From NCBI GenBank assembly GCA_016186795.1, contig JACPKY010000002.1, forward strand, positions 507,814 through 571,813: a stretch of DNA of 64,000 bases, written 5' to 3'. A program made the position numbers and the translations under genes. A model generated the notes under the pieces. That model searched no databases. It saw only the letters and a program-made list of their open reading frames with translations, and was not told the DNA's origin. Source of the DNA: Candidatus Gottesmanbacteria bacterium (GTDB lineage Bacteria > Patescibacteria > Microgenomatia > 2-02-FULL-39-11). Below, piece by piece: positions 50,794-59,825 of this stretch. Position 1 is the first letter of the stretch; every line of letters starts with the position of its first letter.

Positions 50794-51969
50794 TTAGGTA
50801 AATGCCCCCCAAGCATTAACGATTACAGACCAAAAGATAAGGAAGATGCTTATTTTGGATAATTTTTTCATTCCGAAAGAGGTAAGGATCATAAGAAGCG
50901 GGATAAAATCAAGCAGGTATCGATACCCAAACTGAATCCAACCTTGATGAAACCATAAAAAATCTCCCATAGCAATGGAAAGGACCGCCAGCCAAGAAAC
51001 TTTCATCAAGAAATCTCTTTTGGCCAAAAGGGCATAAAAAAATAAAGGACTGGTTATAATGACGCTTAAACCATACGGGGAGCGGGCAACATAGGGAAAA
51101 TGAGAAGAAAAATCAGGCAGCATGAACAATAGAGTGTAAAGATGAAGTGGGATATTGCGGATATCAACAATACCTGAAATAAAACCTGGATTACCAAGTC
51201 TGGCAAAAGTGTAGGGAACCGTGGAATTGATGTAGCTTAGATAAACAGAATATCGACCGTCATCAAAAAAGTTGCCAAATCTGGAAAAATTGTAGTAGGC
51301 ATTGAAAAGGAAAAAAGGAAAGGCACCCAAAACTAAAAGCAGAACTTTTTGAAAAAAATCGTGATAAGAAACACCTCTTTTGAGAAAAAGAAGAAAAAAG
51401 GGGAGAGATAAAAAGGTGGTTTGACGGCTAAATACGGCTAGACTAAAAAATAGTCCTATCAAAAATGGCCTTTTTTTGCCGAAGTTCTCCACCAAAGCAA
51501 GAAGAAGGAAAAAGACGGCAACAACATGAGAAAAAAACCACGTCGTACCAGTAACCGCGGCAGAAAAATGGACTGTCCCAAAGGCAAAAAAAAGTGTCAG
51601 GAGAAGTTTTTTTACAAGTGAGCTGACATTTAGCCGTCCCAGGAGGATAAAAATAAGAACTGCATTGAAAGCACCCAAAATCATGGATACAAATGTTTGG
51701 CTGAAATTTGTTTTCCAAAAATAAACAAACGGAAGAAGAATAAGTGCGGGAGTTGGTCCAAACTGGAAGTAAACCTTGTTATTAATAAATACGGAATCAC
51801 CATATTGCCAAGGAAGATCGACGATGTCAAAGCGACCACGCAGGAAAGAATCTGCCATGAAAACAAAGTGTTGGAATAAATTTGAGGGATGGGGATTTGC
51901 CAAAAAGTATACTGCAAGAACAAATAAAAAAATAATCACTGGCAAAAGTGAGACAAATTTCTTTAACAT
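50794..51969 (-). CDS. Membrane protein, probable GT-C glycosyltransferase
   Basis: 391 residues, about ten membrane segments. The first outer loop has 'FVFMADSFLRGRFDIVDLPWQYGDSVFINNKVYFQFGPTPALILLP', a pattern (loop with R-G-R and F-x-x-G-P-x-P) seen in uncharacterised GT-C-like proteins. A short soluble tail suggests a compact form. Last of the GT-C genes in the window. Confidence 0.55.
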   Translation of the reverse strand: MLKKFVSLLPVIIFLFVLAVYFLANPHPSNLFQHFVFMADSFLRGRFDIVDLPWQYGDSVFINNKVYFQFGPTPALILLPFVYFWKTNFSQTFVSMILGAFNAVLIFILLGRLNVSSLVKKLLLTLFFAFGTVHFSAAVTGTTWFFSHVVAVFFLLLALVENFGKKRPFLIGLFFSLAVFSRQTTFLSLPFFLLFLKRGVSYHDFFQKVLLLVLGAFPFFLFNAYYNFSRFGNFFDDGRYSVYLSYINSTVPYTFARLGNPGFISGIVDIRNIPLHLYTLLFMLPDFSSHFPYVARSPYGLSVIITSPLFFYALLAKRDFLMKVSWLAVLSIAMGDFLWFHQGWIQFGYRYLLDFIPLLMILTSFGMKKLSKISIFLIFWSVIVNAWGAFT

Positions 51970-52029
51970 ATACTGTCTTAATTAGATTAACATGTTGTGG
52001 GAGAATTTAGGAGGATTTATCTTAGTATT

Positions 52030-54720
52030 TTAACTTGGCAGTTCCGGATAATGACAACGTTTCCACTTAACCGGCTTTCCATTTGCATCCGTTTTTCCAC
52101 ACCAGCATGGATCGTTTCGGCCAAGCTTTTTTGAGGAGCCTAACGGTTTTTCTTCTTTTTGCCGTTGTTCTTTTACAGATTCTGACATAGCTGTTTGTTC
52201 CTTCTGGAGCGCTGCAAGTTGGTCTGGTGCAAGTTGCACCTGTACTTTAAAGATCCTATGGACGATTTCGTAATCAATTCCCGAAATCAATCGTTCAAAC
52301 ATTGAAAATGCCTCGTTTTTATACTCAACAAGAGGATTAAGATGTCCATATCCTCGAAGGCCGATTCCCTCCCGAAGATCATCGATGCTATCTAAATGAT
52401 CCATCCAGAAGTTATCAACAACCGAGAGGGCCACCCATTTCTCAACCTGTCTCATAACTTCTGTACCTAGCTGTTTTTCACGCTGTGCATACATATCTTG
52501 GGTTAGTTTTGTAAAAAAGTCAGATATCTCAGAAGATGACTTCAGCTGCTGAAGTTGAACAATTAACTGTTTTTGAGAATTTTGATCAAATGGAATTATG
52601 GAAACAAACTCTGTAACAAGTTTTTCTCTTTCTTCATCAGAAGGTGCATCTGCTGCTACTATTCCGGTTATCATCTGTATTTGTTTTTCCAGTTTTTCCA
52701 AAAATATCCCTTTTAAATCTTCGCCCAAAACTATCTTTTTCCTTAGACCATAGATAATTTCTCGCTGCTTATTTAAAACATCATCATATTCAACCAAATG
52801 CTTTCGAGTATCAAAGTGGAATCCTTCTACTTTCACCTGTGCTTGTTCAATCGATCTTGTAACCATCGCATGTTCCAACGGTACATCTTCTGGAAGTTTA
52901 AAAAATGTCATAAGCTTTGCAACCTGCTCACCACCAAAAAGTCTCATAATATCATCATTGAGTGCCACGTAAAATCGTGCTGCTCCAGGATCACCTTGCC
53001 TTCCGCTTCTTCCTCGAAGTTGGTTATCAATTCGACGGGACTCATGCCTCTCTGTACCAATAACATAAAGGCCACCCAAGGAAACAACTTCGTCGTGATT
53101 TTTCTTCCATATCTCATAGGCTTTTTTATACTCGGATGCATCCTTAGCCTTTTCCTTCACCGGTGGTGCTCCACCAAGGATGATATCAACACCGCGACCA
53201 GCCATATTGGTGGCAACCGTCACCGCTCCTTTCCCTCCTGCATTTGCTATAATTTGTGCTTCCTTTTCGTGATTTTTTGCGTTTAATAGTTCATGCCGTA
53301 CGCCCTTCTTGGTTAATAGGTCGGAAAGGAATTCATTTTTCTCAATAGAGGTTGTACCTACCAAAATCGGTTGTCCCTTTTCATGTGCCAATGCTATGTC
53401 TTCAGTAACTGCGTTAAATTTTGCTTGGAACGTCTTATAGACCATATCAGGATAATCCTTCCTGATCATAGGCTTATTGGTAGGAATCACAATAACGTCA
53501 AGCTTGTATATCTTATGGAATTCCTCAGCTTCTGTTGCTGCTGTTCCTGTCATTCCTGCTAACTTCTCATACATGCGGAAGTAGTTTTGCAGTGACACTG
53601 TGGCAAGTGTCCTTGATTCTTGCTGAATAGGTACCCCTTCTTTTGCTTCGATAGCTTGATGCAAACCCTCAGAAAATCTTCTCCCTGTTAGCATGCGACC
53701 AGTAAACTCATCAACAATGACAACCTGTCCATCTCGTACCACATATTCTTTGTCTTTTCTAAAAAGTGTCATAGCTTTCAACGCTGCTTCGATATGATGA
53801 ACAGTTGAAAAGTCTTTCTCATAGAGATTCTCAACATTGAGCGATTTCTCTACTTTCATAATACCGTCTTCCGTCAGATGAGCGGTATGAAGCTTCTCAT
53901 CGACAACAAATTCTTTCTCCGAAGTCAAAGTCGATACAATTTTTGCATAATCGTAATATTTATCTGTAGGGGAAGTATCGGGAGCAGAAATGATATGTGG
54001 AGTTCTCGCCTCGTCAATAAGAACCGAGTCTACTTCATCGACAATTGCGTAGTGAAATCCTCTCTGGACCAGCTGGGAAACATCAGATACCATGTTATCT
54101 CGAAGGTAGTCGAAACCAAATTCACTATTGATACCATAGGTAATATCTGCTTTATAAGCTTCTTTTCGGGAAACTTGACGAAGATGAACTAACCGCCAAT
54201 CCGAGGTATTCTCATCAGTATGTTCTGCATCAAAGAGAAATGATTGATCGTGAATAATAGCAGATGTAGTAAGTCCCAAAAGATGAAAAATAGGCCCCAT
54301 CCATCCAGCATCACGTCTTGCTAGATAATCATTTACTGTTACCAAATGAACACCTTTTCCGGTCAAAGCATTTAAGTACAATGCAGGTATAGCTGAAAGA
54401 GTTTTCCCCTCACCTGTTTTTTGCTCTGCAACCGCGCCCCGATGAAGAGCGATTGCAGCAACAAGCTGTACGTCGTAATGTCTTTCGCCAATTGTCCGTT
54501 TTGCTGCCTCTCGCACCAGTGCATACGCTTCTGGCAAAATATCATTAAGGGTTTCTCCCTGTTGGAGACGCTCCTTAAATTGAAGAGTTTTCTTTGGGAA
54601 ATCATTTATGGGAATCTTGGAAACGTCACCCTCGAGTGAGTTAATTTTCGAAACAACAGGCGCAATTTGGGAAAGTTCCCGCTTATTTACGTCAAATAGC
54701 TTTCCGAATATGTTTAGCAT
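52030..54720 (-). CDS. secA: Protein translocase ATPase SecA
   Basis: 896 residues. Walker A near residue 105 (KTGEGKTLSAIPAL), DEVDSVLIDEART, 'TNMAGRGVDI' and 'GRSGRQGDPG' are the standard helicase motifs. The C-terminal zinc motif reads LGRNDPCWCGKTDANGKPVK then WKRCH: C-x-C and CH are kept, but the loop is longer than the usual CxCGSGKKYKxCH. It pushes the many secreted proteins of this window through SecYEG. Confidence 0.97.
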   Translation of the reverse strand: MLNIFGKLFDVNKRELSQIAPVVSKINSLEGDVSKIPINDFPKKTLQFKERLQQGETLNDILPEAYALVREAAKRTIGERHYDVQLVAAIALHRGAVAEQKTGEGKTLSAIPALYLNALTGKGVHLVTVNDYLARRDAGWMGPIFHLLGLTTSAIIHDQSFLFDAEHTDENTSDWRLVHLRQVSRKEAYKADITYGINSEFGFDYLRDNMVSDVSQLVQRGFHYAIVDEVDSVLIDEARTPHIISAPDTSPTDKYYDYAKIVSTLTSEKEFVVDEKLHTAHLTEDGIMKVEKSLNVENLYEKDFSTVHHIEAALKAMTLFRKDKEYVVRDGQVVIVDEFTGRMLTGRRFSEGLHQAIEAKEGVPIQQESRTLATVSLQNYFRMYEKLAGMTGTAATEAEEFHKIYKLDVIVIPTNKPMIRKDYPDMVYKTFQAKFNAVTEDIALAHEKGQPILVGTTSIEKNEFLSDLLTKKGVRHELLNAKNHEKEAQIIANAGGKGAVTVATNMAGRGVDIILGGAPPVKEKAKDASEYKKAYEIWKKNHDEVVSLGGLYVIGTERHESRRIDNQLRGRSGRQGDPGAARFYVALNDDIMRLFGGEQVAKLMTFFKLPEDVPLEHAMVTRSIEQAQVKVEGFHFDTRKHLVEYDDVLNKQREIIYGLRKKIVLGEDLKGIFLEKLEKQIQMITGIVAADAPSDEEREKLVTEFVSIIPFDQNSQKQLIVQLQQLKSSSEISDFFTKLTQDMYAQREKQLGTEVMRQVEKWVALSVVDNFWMDHLDSIDDLREGIGLRGYGHLNPLVEYKNEAFSMFERLISGIDYEIVHRIFKVQVQLAPDQLAALQKEQTAMSESVKEQRQKEEKPLGSSKKLGRNDPCWCGKTDANGKPVKWKRCHYPELPS

Positions 54721-54754
54721 GAACCTCTCATTTTACCACGATTTAGGAGATGAT

Positions 54755-55381
54755 TCACCCTGACAGGAGGATAAGTCGACTCATAGGGAATTCTTGAAGT
54801 ATATGGATGGTTCCGAAGATCTCCTTACACCTCGATAGAAACGCTTCAAACTCCTTGGGATCTTCAGAAAAGAATTGACTATTATAGAGAACTTTCCCTC
54901 TCGATTTCAAACGTTTTTTTATGTGTCGCAAAAATGTCAATGTTCTGGCTTTTTGAGGATTCCGGCGTCCGATATAAAGATCGACAATAACAAGATTAAA
55001 TTTCTGTCTTTGTTTTTTTATCCACTCAATTGCGTCCGCACAGATAAGATTTCCCTGAATATTAAATTCCGTTCGGGCAATTTCAATCATTTTCGGATCG
55101 ATATCAACCGCGATGATTTCAATATTTGGAAACGCCCTCTCCAGAAAATAAACAACAGTCCCTCCTCCAATACCAAGGATCAAACATTTTTGAATTTTGA
55201 ATTTTGAATTTTGAATTATTGTAATTGCCTTCTTCCACATATCGTAGGTAAACCCACCGCTATGCGTTACACCACCTGCGCGTAACGTATTTTTTCCTGC
55301 AAATTGGAATAAATCAATTGGCCCATGGACAAAGGAGTGAAACGTCGATTTTTTGGGTAGAAGACCACCCCGGAGTTTCAT
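54755..55381 (-). CDS. Spermidine-synthase-like methyltransferase-fold protein
   Basis: 208 residues. SAM/dcSAM-binding fold with 'CLILGIGGGTVVYFLERAFPNIEIIAVDIDPKMIEIAR', 'LICADAIEWI' and 'FNLVIVDLYIG', as in SpeE-like proteins, but the N-terminal beta domain of true SpeE is short. It could be a methyltransferase or aminopropyltransferase. Four tandem 7-base units (55188-55215) encode the QNSKFKIQK stretch directly before the binding loop. It lies 35 bases after the start of secA, on the same strand. Confidence 0.7.
   Translation of the reverse strand: MKLRGGLLPKKSTFHSFVHGPIDLFQFAGKNTLRAGGVTHSGGFTYDMWKKAITIIQNSKFKIQKCLILGIGGGTVVYFLERAFPNIEIIAVDIDPKMIEIARTEFNIQGNLICADAIEWIKKQRQKFNLVIVDLYIGRRNPQKARTLTFLRHIKKRLKSRGKVLYNSQFFSEDPKEFEAFLSRCKEIFGTIHILQEFPMSRLILLSG
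55188..55215. repeat. Four tandem 7-base repeats (TTTTGAA) in a coding region
   Basis: TTTTGAA repeated four times without change. Seven is not a multiple of three, so gain or loss of one unit shifts the reading frame of the gene at 54755-55381. Confidence 0.9.
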
Positions 55382-55387
55382 AGAAGA

Positions 55388-57508
55388 TTATAATCCCAAT
55401 TCACCTGATATACCTTGCATTGATGCAAGGCAGATTTCGATAAATTTATCTAGGGGTATCCCCAACGTATCTTGGCATTTTTCTATCCTTTTCCTATCAA
55501 CTCCGGAAGCAAATGAGGTATTTCCCCATTTTTTCTTAACCGATTCCAAAGTTACCTGTGCCAATTTTTTATCCGGACGAACAAGAGCTGTTGCCGTTAT
55601 AAGACCTGATAATTCATCGCATGTAAAGATTGCCCAGTCGGCCCGTGTTTGTGGTTCTCTCCCTTTTCCAGTCATTTCAAAATTATGAGAAAGAATGATG
55701 GTAATGAGCTCTTTACTCACATGGCGTTTTTCCAATTCCTTGGAAAGAACAATGGTATGCGTTTTCGGATCGTTTTGCGTTTTTTCCCAGTCAGCATCAT
55801 GCAGAAGTCCAACAAGTCCCCACAACTCCTCATCTTCGCCAAAGTGTTTTGCTAAAGCTCTCATTTCCGCTTCCACTGCTAACATATGTTTGACAAGATT
55901 TGGATTTTTGATCCAGTCTTTGACAAGAGTGAGAGCTTCTTCTCTTGTTATATTTAAATTTTCCGATTTGGAGGTTTTGGAAGAAAGAGTAGATTTCAGA
56001 GATTTTTTTTCTGTGCGAGGCAGGTCTTCCTTTTCTTTTTTCGAAATATGAAGTGGCCGAAGTGTAGGGAACGCAATAACGTCTTTAATGTTTTTCGCAT
56101 CGGTTAGTAGCATAACAAGTCTATCAACCCCAATCCCCAATCCGCATGTTGGTGGAAACCCATGCTCAATTGCCTCAAGATAATCAGAATCAGTCTGGTG
56201 TGCTTCCTCAAAACCTGATGCTTCTCGTTTTTTTTCTTCAATAAAACGCTGTCTCAAATCAACAGGATCATTGAGTTCCGTATAATTATTGCCTAGTTCC
56301 GAACCAAAAGCGAAGAATTCAAAACGCTGTGTAAACCGTGGATCAGGACATTTTTTCGCAAGAGGCGAAACTTCAATCGGAAAATCATAAATAATAGTAG
56401 GCTGCACTAACTTTTTTTCAATCGTCTGTTCAAAAGCAAACGCCATGACCTCACCTATTGTGTGACTCTTGTCTAAGTCTTTCAGTTTCTCGGAAGGAAT
56501 TTCCATCGAGTGAACCGCTTTTTTTGCTTCTTCAAGTGTATTCCATTCCAAGGGATTTACGGACGTATATTTTTGAATAGACTCAACAAGTGTATGACGC
56601 TGCCAAGGACGTTTGACATCCATCTCTATTCCTTGATAGGTAAATTTTGTCGTTTGTAAGACTTTTTGGGCAACATATTCGATGAGCTCTTCAGTAATAT
56701 CCATCCCGTAAAAATAGTCCTCATATGCAATCTGAGCTTCAAACATCGTAAACTCAGGATTATGCTCGTGGTCAACGCCTTCGTTTCTGAATACTTTGGT
56801 TATCTCGAATACTTTCTCAAATCCGCCCACAATGAGGCGTTTGAGATACATCTCATCTGAGATTCGCAAATAAAAATCTGTATCAAGCGCATTGTGATGG
56901 GTGACAAAAGGGTGGGCAAATCCTCCGCCGTAAACAGCTTGAAGAGTGGGAGTCTCAACTTCGATAAACCCTTTTTTTGTCAGAAATTCTCGCATTGATT
57001 CAACAACTGCTCCACGTACTTTCAATGTTTCTCGTACAACAGGATTTAGGAGCATATCCAAATACCTCTTCCTGTATCGCTCCTCAATATCTTTCAGCCC
57101 ATGCCATTTATCAGGAAGAGGTCTGGTGGTCTTCGTCAGAGGAGAAAATTCGTTAACCGTAATAGTAATCTCTCCGGCCTGCGTTTTCCCAACGATTCCA
57201 CTTGCAGAAAGGAAATCACCAATATCAAGAAGCTCTACAATAGTAAATTTATCCTGAGGAATGATATCGGATTTAAAAAGAAGTTGGATTTTTCCGCTTT
57301 CATCAACGAGATCTCCAAAAAGTATTTTCCCGTGCCCCCGAAGTGCTATGAGTCGTCCGGCAACGGAAACACTCTCCCCATCCATTTCTCTAGCATCGGA
57401 AATTGACTGGACTCTCTGCACTTTTGAGGGATATGGATTTACACCAAGTTTTTTTAGTCGTTCTAATTTTTTCAGCCGTTCTGCTTTTAGGTCATCAATT
57501 GTTGCCAT
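55388..57508 (-). CDS. lysS: Lysyl-tRNA synthetase fused to a C-terminal HD domain
   Basis: 706 residues. 1-490 is a class II LysRS: OB fold near 'VSVAGRLIALRGHGKILFGDL', motif 2 'FRNEGVDHEHNPEFTMFEA', motif 3 'GLGIGVDRLVMLL'. A Ser/Lys linker (about 500-535) leads to a domain starting NITREEALTLVKDWIKNPNLV; 'AVEAEMRALAKHFGEDEELWGLVGLLHDADWEKT' has the HD pair near residue 569. The tail resembles stand-alone HD hydrolases that are common in bacteria. Charges tRNA-Lys; the HD activity is unknown. Confidence 0.93.
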   Translation of the reverse strand: MATIDDLKAERLKKLERLKKLGVNPYPSKVQRVQSISDAREMDGESVSVAGRLIALRGHGKILFGDLVDESGKIQLLFKSDIIPQDKFTIVELLDIGDFLSASGIVGKTQAGEITITVNEFSPLTKTTRPLPDKWHGLKDIEERYRKRYLDMLLNPVVRETLKVRGAVVESMREFLTKKGFIEVETPTLQAVYGGGFAHPFVTHHNALDTDFYLRISDEMYLKRLIVGGFEKVFEITKVFRNEGVDHEHNPEFTMFEAQIAYEDYFYGMDITEELIEYVAQKVLQTTKFTYQGIEMDVKRPWQRHTLVESIQKYTSVNPLEWNTLEEAKKAVHSMEIPSEKLKDLDKSHTIGEVMAFAFEQTIEKKLVQPTIIYDFPIEVSPLAKKCPDPRFTQRFEFFAFGSELGNNYTELNDPVDLRQRFIEEKKREASGFEEAHQTDSDYLEAIEHGFPPTCGLGIGVDRLVMLLTDAKNIKDVIAFPTLRPLHISKKEKEDLPRTEKKSLKSTLSSKTSKSENLNITREEALTLVKDWIKNPNLVKHMLAVEAEMRALAKHFGEDEELWGLVGLLHDADWEKTQNDPKTHTIVLSKELEKRHVSKELITIILSHNFEMTGKGREPQTRADWAIFTCDELSGLITATALVRPDKKLAQVTLESVKKKWGNTSFASGVDRKRIEKCQDTLGIPLDKFIEICLASMQGISGELGL

Positions 57509-57556
57509 AAATTATTTGCTAATTATCATATATTAATTAACTTTATTCAATAATCT

Positions 57557-58219
57557 TCAGTTCAAATCTAGTTTATTGAATACAAGGTAATCTACTACTC
57601 CTTCCAGATCAGGTATGGGATTATCAAGCCATGTATGAGGTGCTCCTATAATCTCCTGTGCGAAACGCCTCACAACATCCGGATGCTCTATCCCCATTCT
57701 AGCAAATGCTATTGCCCACCTGTGTTCAAGATTCCCATGCTGTAGTGCGTATTCACGGCCAAGCCGTGCTAAGTCTTTCACCAGTTCTGGATACGCATAG
57801 TGATCTTTGGTAAATCCCCAAAGATTATCTAAAAGGGAAGTAAAATGTCCTTTCCCCATTATTCCTGTAAGTCCCCCGGTAGGTAAACGATTATTTCCAT
57901 TTCCATAACTTCCGTTATCCGTTGAATGGACCCCAGATGCATCTTGTCTCATTGCTAATTGAATACGTTGCGGAAGCGATTCAGGGTCCCCATAACGAAA
58001 TGAACTTCCACTTAAAAGTAGGTATGCCCTGTCAGGGACATTGATGCCAAACCGACGTGCTTCATCTAATTTCGGTCGAGTTCCGTTCCTTTCACCTGTA
58101 TATCTGGGATGAACAAGTTCTGTATTTATTGCAAAACCATATGTATCAGAAAGTTCATGGATTTGCTCAACAATTGGTATCGCTAAATGATTATCATCAT
58201 GCACATGAAGAAAGCACAT
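57557..58219 (-). CDS. C-terminal half of a frameshifted gene, unknown family
   Basis: 220 residues if it starts at MCFLHVHDDNHL. The same frame stays open upstream for 15 codons (VNIYYVLDEILRAQ) until a TGA. Those codons continue the helix at the end of the next gene upstream (GTPEQYES), so this looks like the second half of one protein of about 440 residues. Features: 'IVEQIHELSDTYGFAINTELVHPRYTGERNG', a Gly/Asn loop, and a helical end. I do not recognise the family. Whether the shift is real, programmed or an assembly error cannot be told here. Confidence 0.5.
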   Translation of the reverse strand: MCFLHVHDDNHLAIPIVEQIHELSDTYGFAINTELVHPRYTGERNGTRPKLDEARRFGINVPDRAYLLLSGSSFRYGDPESLPQRIQLAMRQDASGVHSTDNGSYGNGNNRLPTGGLTGIMGKGHFTSLLDNLWGFTKDHYAYPELVKDLARLGREYALQHGNLEHRWAIAFARMGIEHPDVVRRFAQEIIGAPHTWLDNPIPDLEGVVDYLVFNKLDLN

Positions 58220-58230
58220 AACTTGAGCTC

Positions 58231-58869
58231 TTAAAATTTCATCAAGAACATAGTAAATATTGACTCATATTGTTCTGGAGTTCCACCATTTGTTGCAGGC
58301 AGTCCTAACCCTGTAATTATGGGGCGGTCAAAACGGCTATTAATATCTGCGATTCGGCCAATAAAGCGACGTATTTCTTTGGGATCTGTTTCCGTTGCTT
58401 GTTCTAGACTTGCTCGTATATCAACTTCCTGATCGTGCGGGGCTATTGCAACTATTTGTTCTAAAATATCCCCCAATTCATCAGCAGATCGTCGACGACG
58501 ACCACCGTTTTCTGATGCATTTCCATACAAATGAAGTCTTGGCCCAATTCGAAATCCTAACGCTGCATCATCAACCGTCATCATCGTATGCTGAGCAATT
58601 TGATGGTCCACATGATTTTCTCTGCCGATTTCTAATAAACCATGGTTTAAATGCGCAGCAGTTGGTCCTGACCTGGAGTTTTGCAGTTCCATAAGCATCG
58701 TTGGGTCTTGTGGAAGATCATACTTGATGAAAGGAACTGCCCAATCAACTACCATATGACACGTTGGAGGTAAATCAAAATCACGAATGGTATACCCCTC
58801 AGGATAATACTGAGGCGTTTGCAGCCCCTCTCGAATTCCTATTGTTGATCCATTTTCTGATGCATTCAT
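58231..58869 (-). CDS. N-terminal half of a frameshifted gene, unknown family
   Basis: 212 residues from MNASENGSTIG at 58869, with GGAAA before the ATG. It ends ...GGTPEQYESIFTMFLMKF; the last eight residues are out of character, and a -1 shift near 58260 would join it to the 57557-58219 frame. It has an acidic, His-containing body ('QIAQHTMMTVDDAALGFRIGPRLHLYGNAS', 'IVAIAPHDQEVDIRASL', 'FDRPIITGLGLPATNGGTPEQYE'). The alternating strand/helix pattern suggests a TIM-barrel-like fold, by impression only. Confidence 0.5.
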   Translation of the reverse strand: MNASENGSTIGIREGLQTPQYYPEGYTIRDFDLPPTCHMVVDWAVPFIKYDLPQDPTMLMELQNSRSGPTAAHLNHGLLEIGRENHVDHQIAQHTMMTVDDAALGFRIGPRLHLYGNASENGGRRRRSADELGDILEQIVAIAPHDQEVDIRASLEQATETDPKEIRRFIGRIADINSRFDRPIITGLGLPATNGGTPEQYESIFTMFLMKF

Positions 58870-58906
58870 ATTATTTCCACAATCCCAGTAGTACACTTAC
58901 TTACTC

Positions 58907-58925
58907 GCAAGGTCTACGTCCTTGC
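58907..58925. repeat. Hairpin upstream of the frameshifted gene
   Basis: GCAAGG-N7-CCTTGC, about 40-60 bases before the start at 58869. No T-run on either side. Confidence 0.45.
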
Positions 58926-59002
58926 CTCGCAAGAGCGTGACTACGGGATTGATCGGCTCGTAAACTCATCAAAACTTCGTTTTTCTTCGTTAACGAACCA
59001 TC

Positions 59003-59029
59003 AAAAAAACCCCTCGTATGGAGGGGTTT
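59003..59029. terminator. Terminator between greA and the frameshifted gene
   Basis: CCCCTC-GTATG-GAGGGG (59010-59026). On the minus strand it is followed by seven T (59009-59003), 120 bases after the greA stop; nothing else is seen in 59030-59155. Confidence 0.85.
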
Positions 59030-59155
59030 GTGTTCTATATTTTTATAAATTATCTACGACAAACACCTCCACCAAAGGAGTTCTTCTTGCTTTCCTTTTC
59101 TATAAAAGGTGTGGTGCTATGCATATTTTTTATTTATCAGATCTACAAGCTAGAG

Positions 59156-59620
59156 TCAAGTGATTCTTAGAATTTTATAGATTATTTTACCAGCTGGAGC
59201 CTCCACTTCTACTTTTTCACCAACTTTTTTTCCGAGAAGCGCTTTCCCAAGTGGAGATGAGTGAGAGATTTTTTTCTCAGAAGGATTTGCTTCCCATTCA
59301 CCAACAATCGTAAATTCTTCCTTCTTCCCGTCAATATGAAGCGTCACTTTGCATCCGACATCGACTTTTGATCTCGAATGTCCTGAGATTACTTGTGCAT
59401 CATTGATAACTTTCTCAAGCTCGGCAATCCGGCCATCAATGAATGCCAAATCTTGTTTGGCTGCAGCATATTCGCTATTTTCTGATAAATCTCCCTGTCC
59501 ACGAGCATATGCAAGCCTCGAGACAACATCAGGACGCTTCTTATTCAGAAGCTCGTCGTATTCGGTTTTCAGCTCTGCCAACCCTTCGGGGGTAAGCACC
59601 ACTTTTTGTGTTTGATCCAT
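59156..59620 (-). CDS. greA: Transcription elongation factor GreA
   Basis: 154 residues. N-terminal coiled coil with 'EYDELLNKKRPDVVSRLAYARGQGDLSENSEYAAAKQD' (the acidic tip DLSENSEY) and the FKBP-like C-terminal domain 'ISHSSPLGKALLGKKVGEKVEVEAPAG'. It rescues backtracked RNA polymerase. Normal length. It ends in a good terminator 120 bases further on. Confidence 0.96.
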   Translation of the reverse strand: MDQTQKVVLTPEGLAELKTEYDELLNKKRPDVVSRLAYARGQGDLSENSEYAAAKQDLAFIDGRIAELEKVINDAQVISGHSRSKVDVGCKVTLHIDGKKEEFTIVGEWEANPSEKKISHSSPLGKALLGKKVGEKVEVEAPAGKIIYKILRIT

Positions 59621-59710
59621 ATTCTATCAATAAATCCCCCTCAAACTGAATATTAAAGGAAAATTGAAGTAGGGGGAAGGTACGAGTAAATATAGCGGTT
59701 TTCACGGCTG

Positions 59711-59740
59711 TTGTCAATAACCTATAGAGGGAGGTATAAT
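59711..59740 (+). promoter_or_regulatory. tRNA-Glu promoter
   Basis: TTGTCA (59711-59716), spacer 18, perfect TATAAT (59735-59740), eight bases before the tRNA. Confidence 0.8.
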
Positions 59741-59748
59741 CTCACTAC

Positions 59749-59822
59749 GCCCCCATCGTCTAGCGGCCTAGGACGGCAGGTTCTCAACTTGCAGATCAGG
59801 GGTTCGAATCCCCTTGGGGGTA
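59749..59822 (+). tRNA. tRNA-Glu (anticodon CTC)
   Basis: 74 bases. Acceptor arms GCCCCCA / TGGGGGT (with a G-T first pair), anticodon stem GCAGG/CTTGC around loop TTCTCAA with anticodon CTC, T arm GGGG-TTCGAAT-CCCC, discriminator A. The CCA end is not encoded. It reads GAG codons; a UUC-anticodon partner must lie outside the window. Confidence 0.93.
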
Positions 59823-59825
59823 CTT

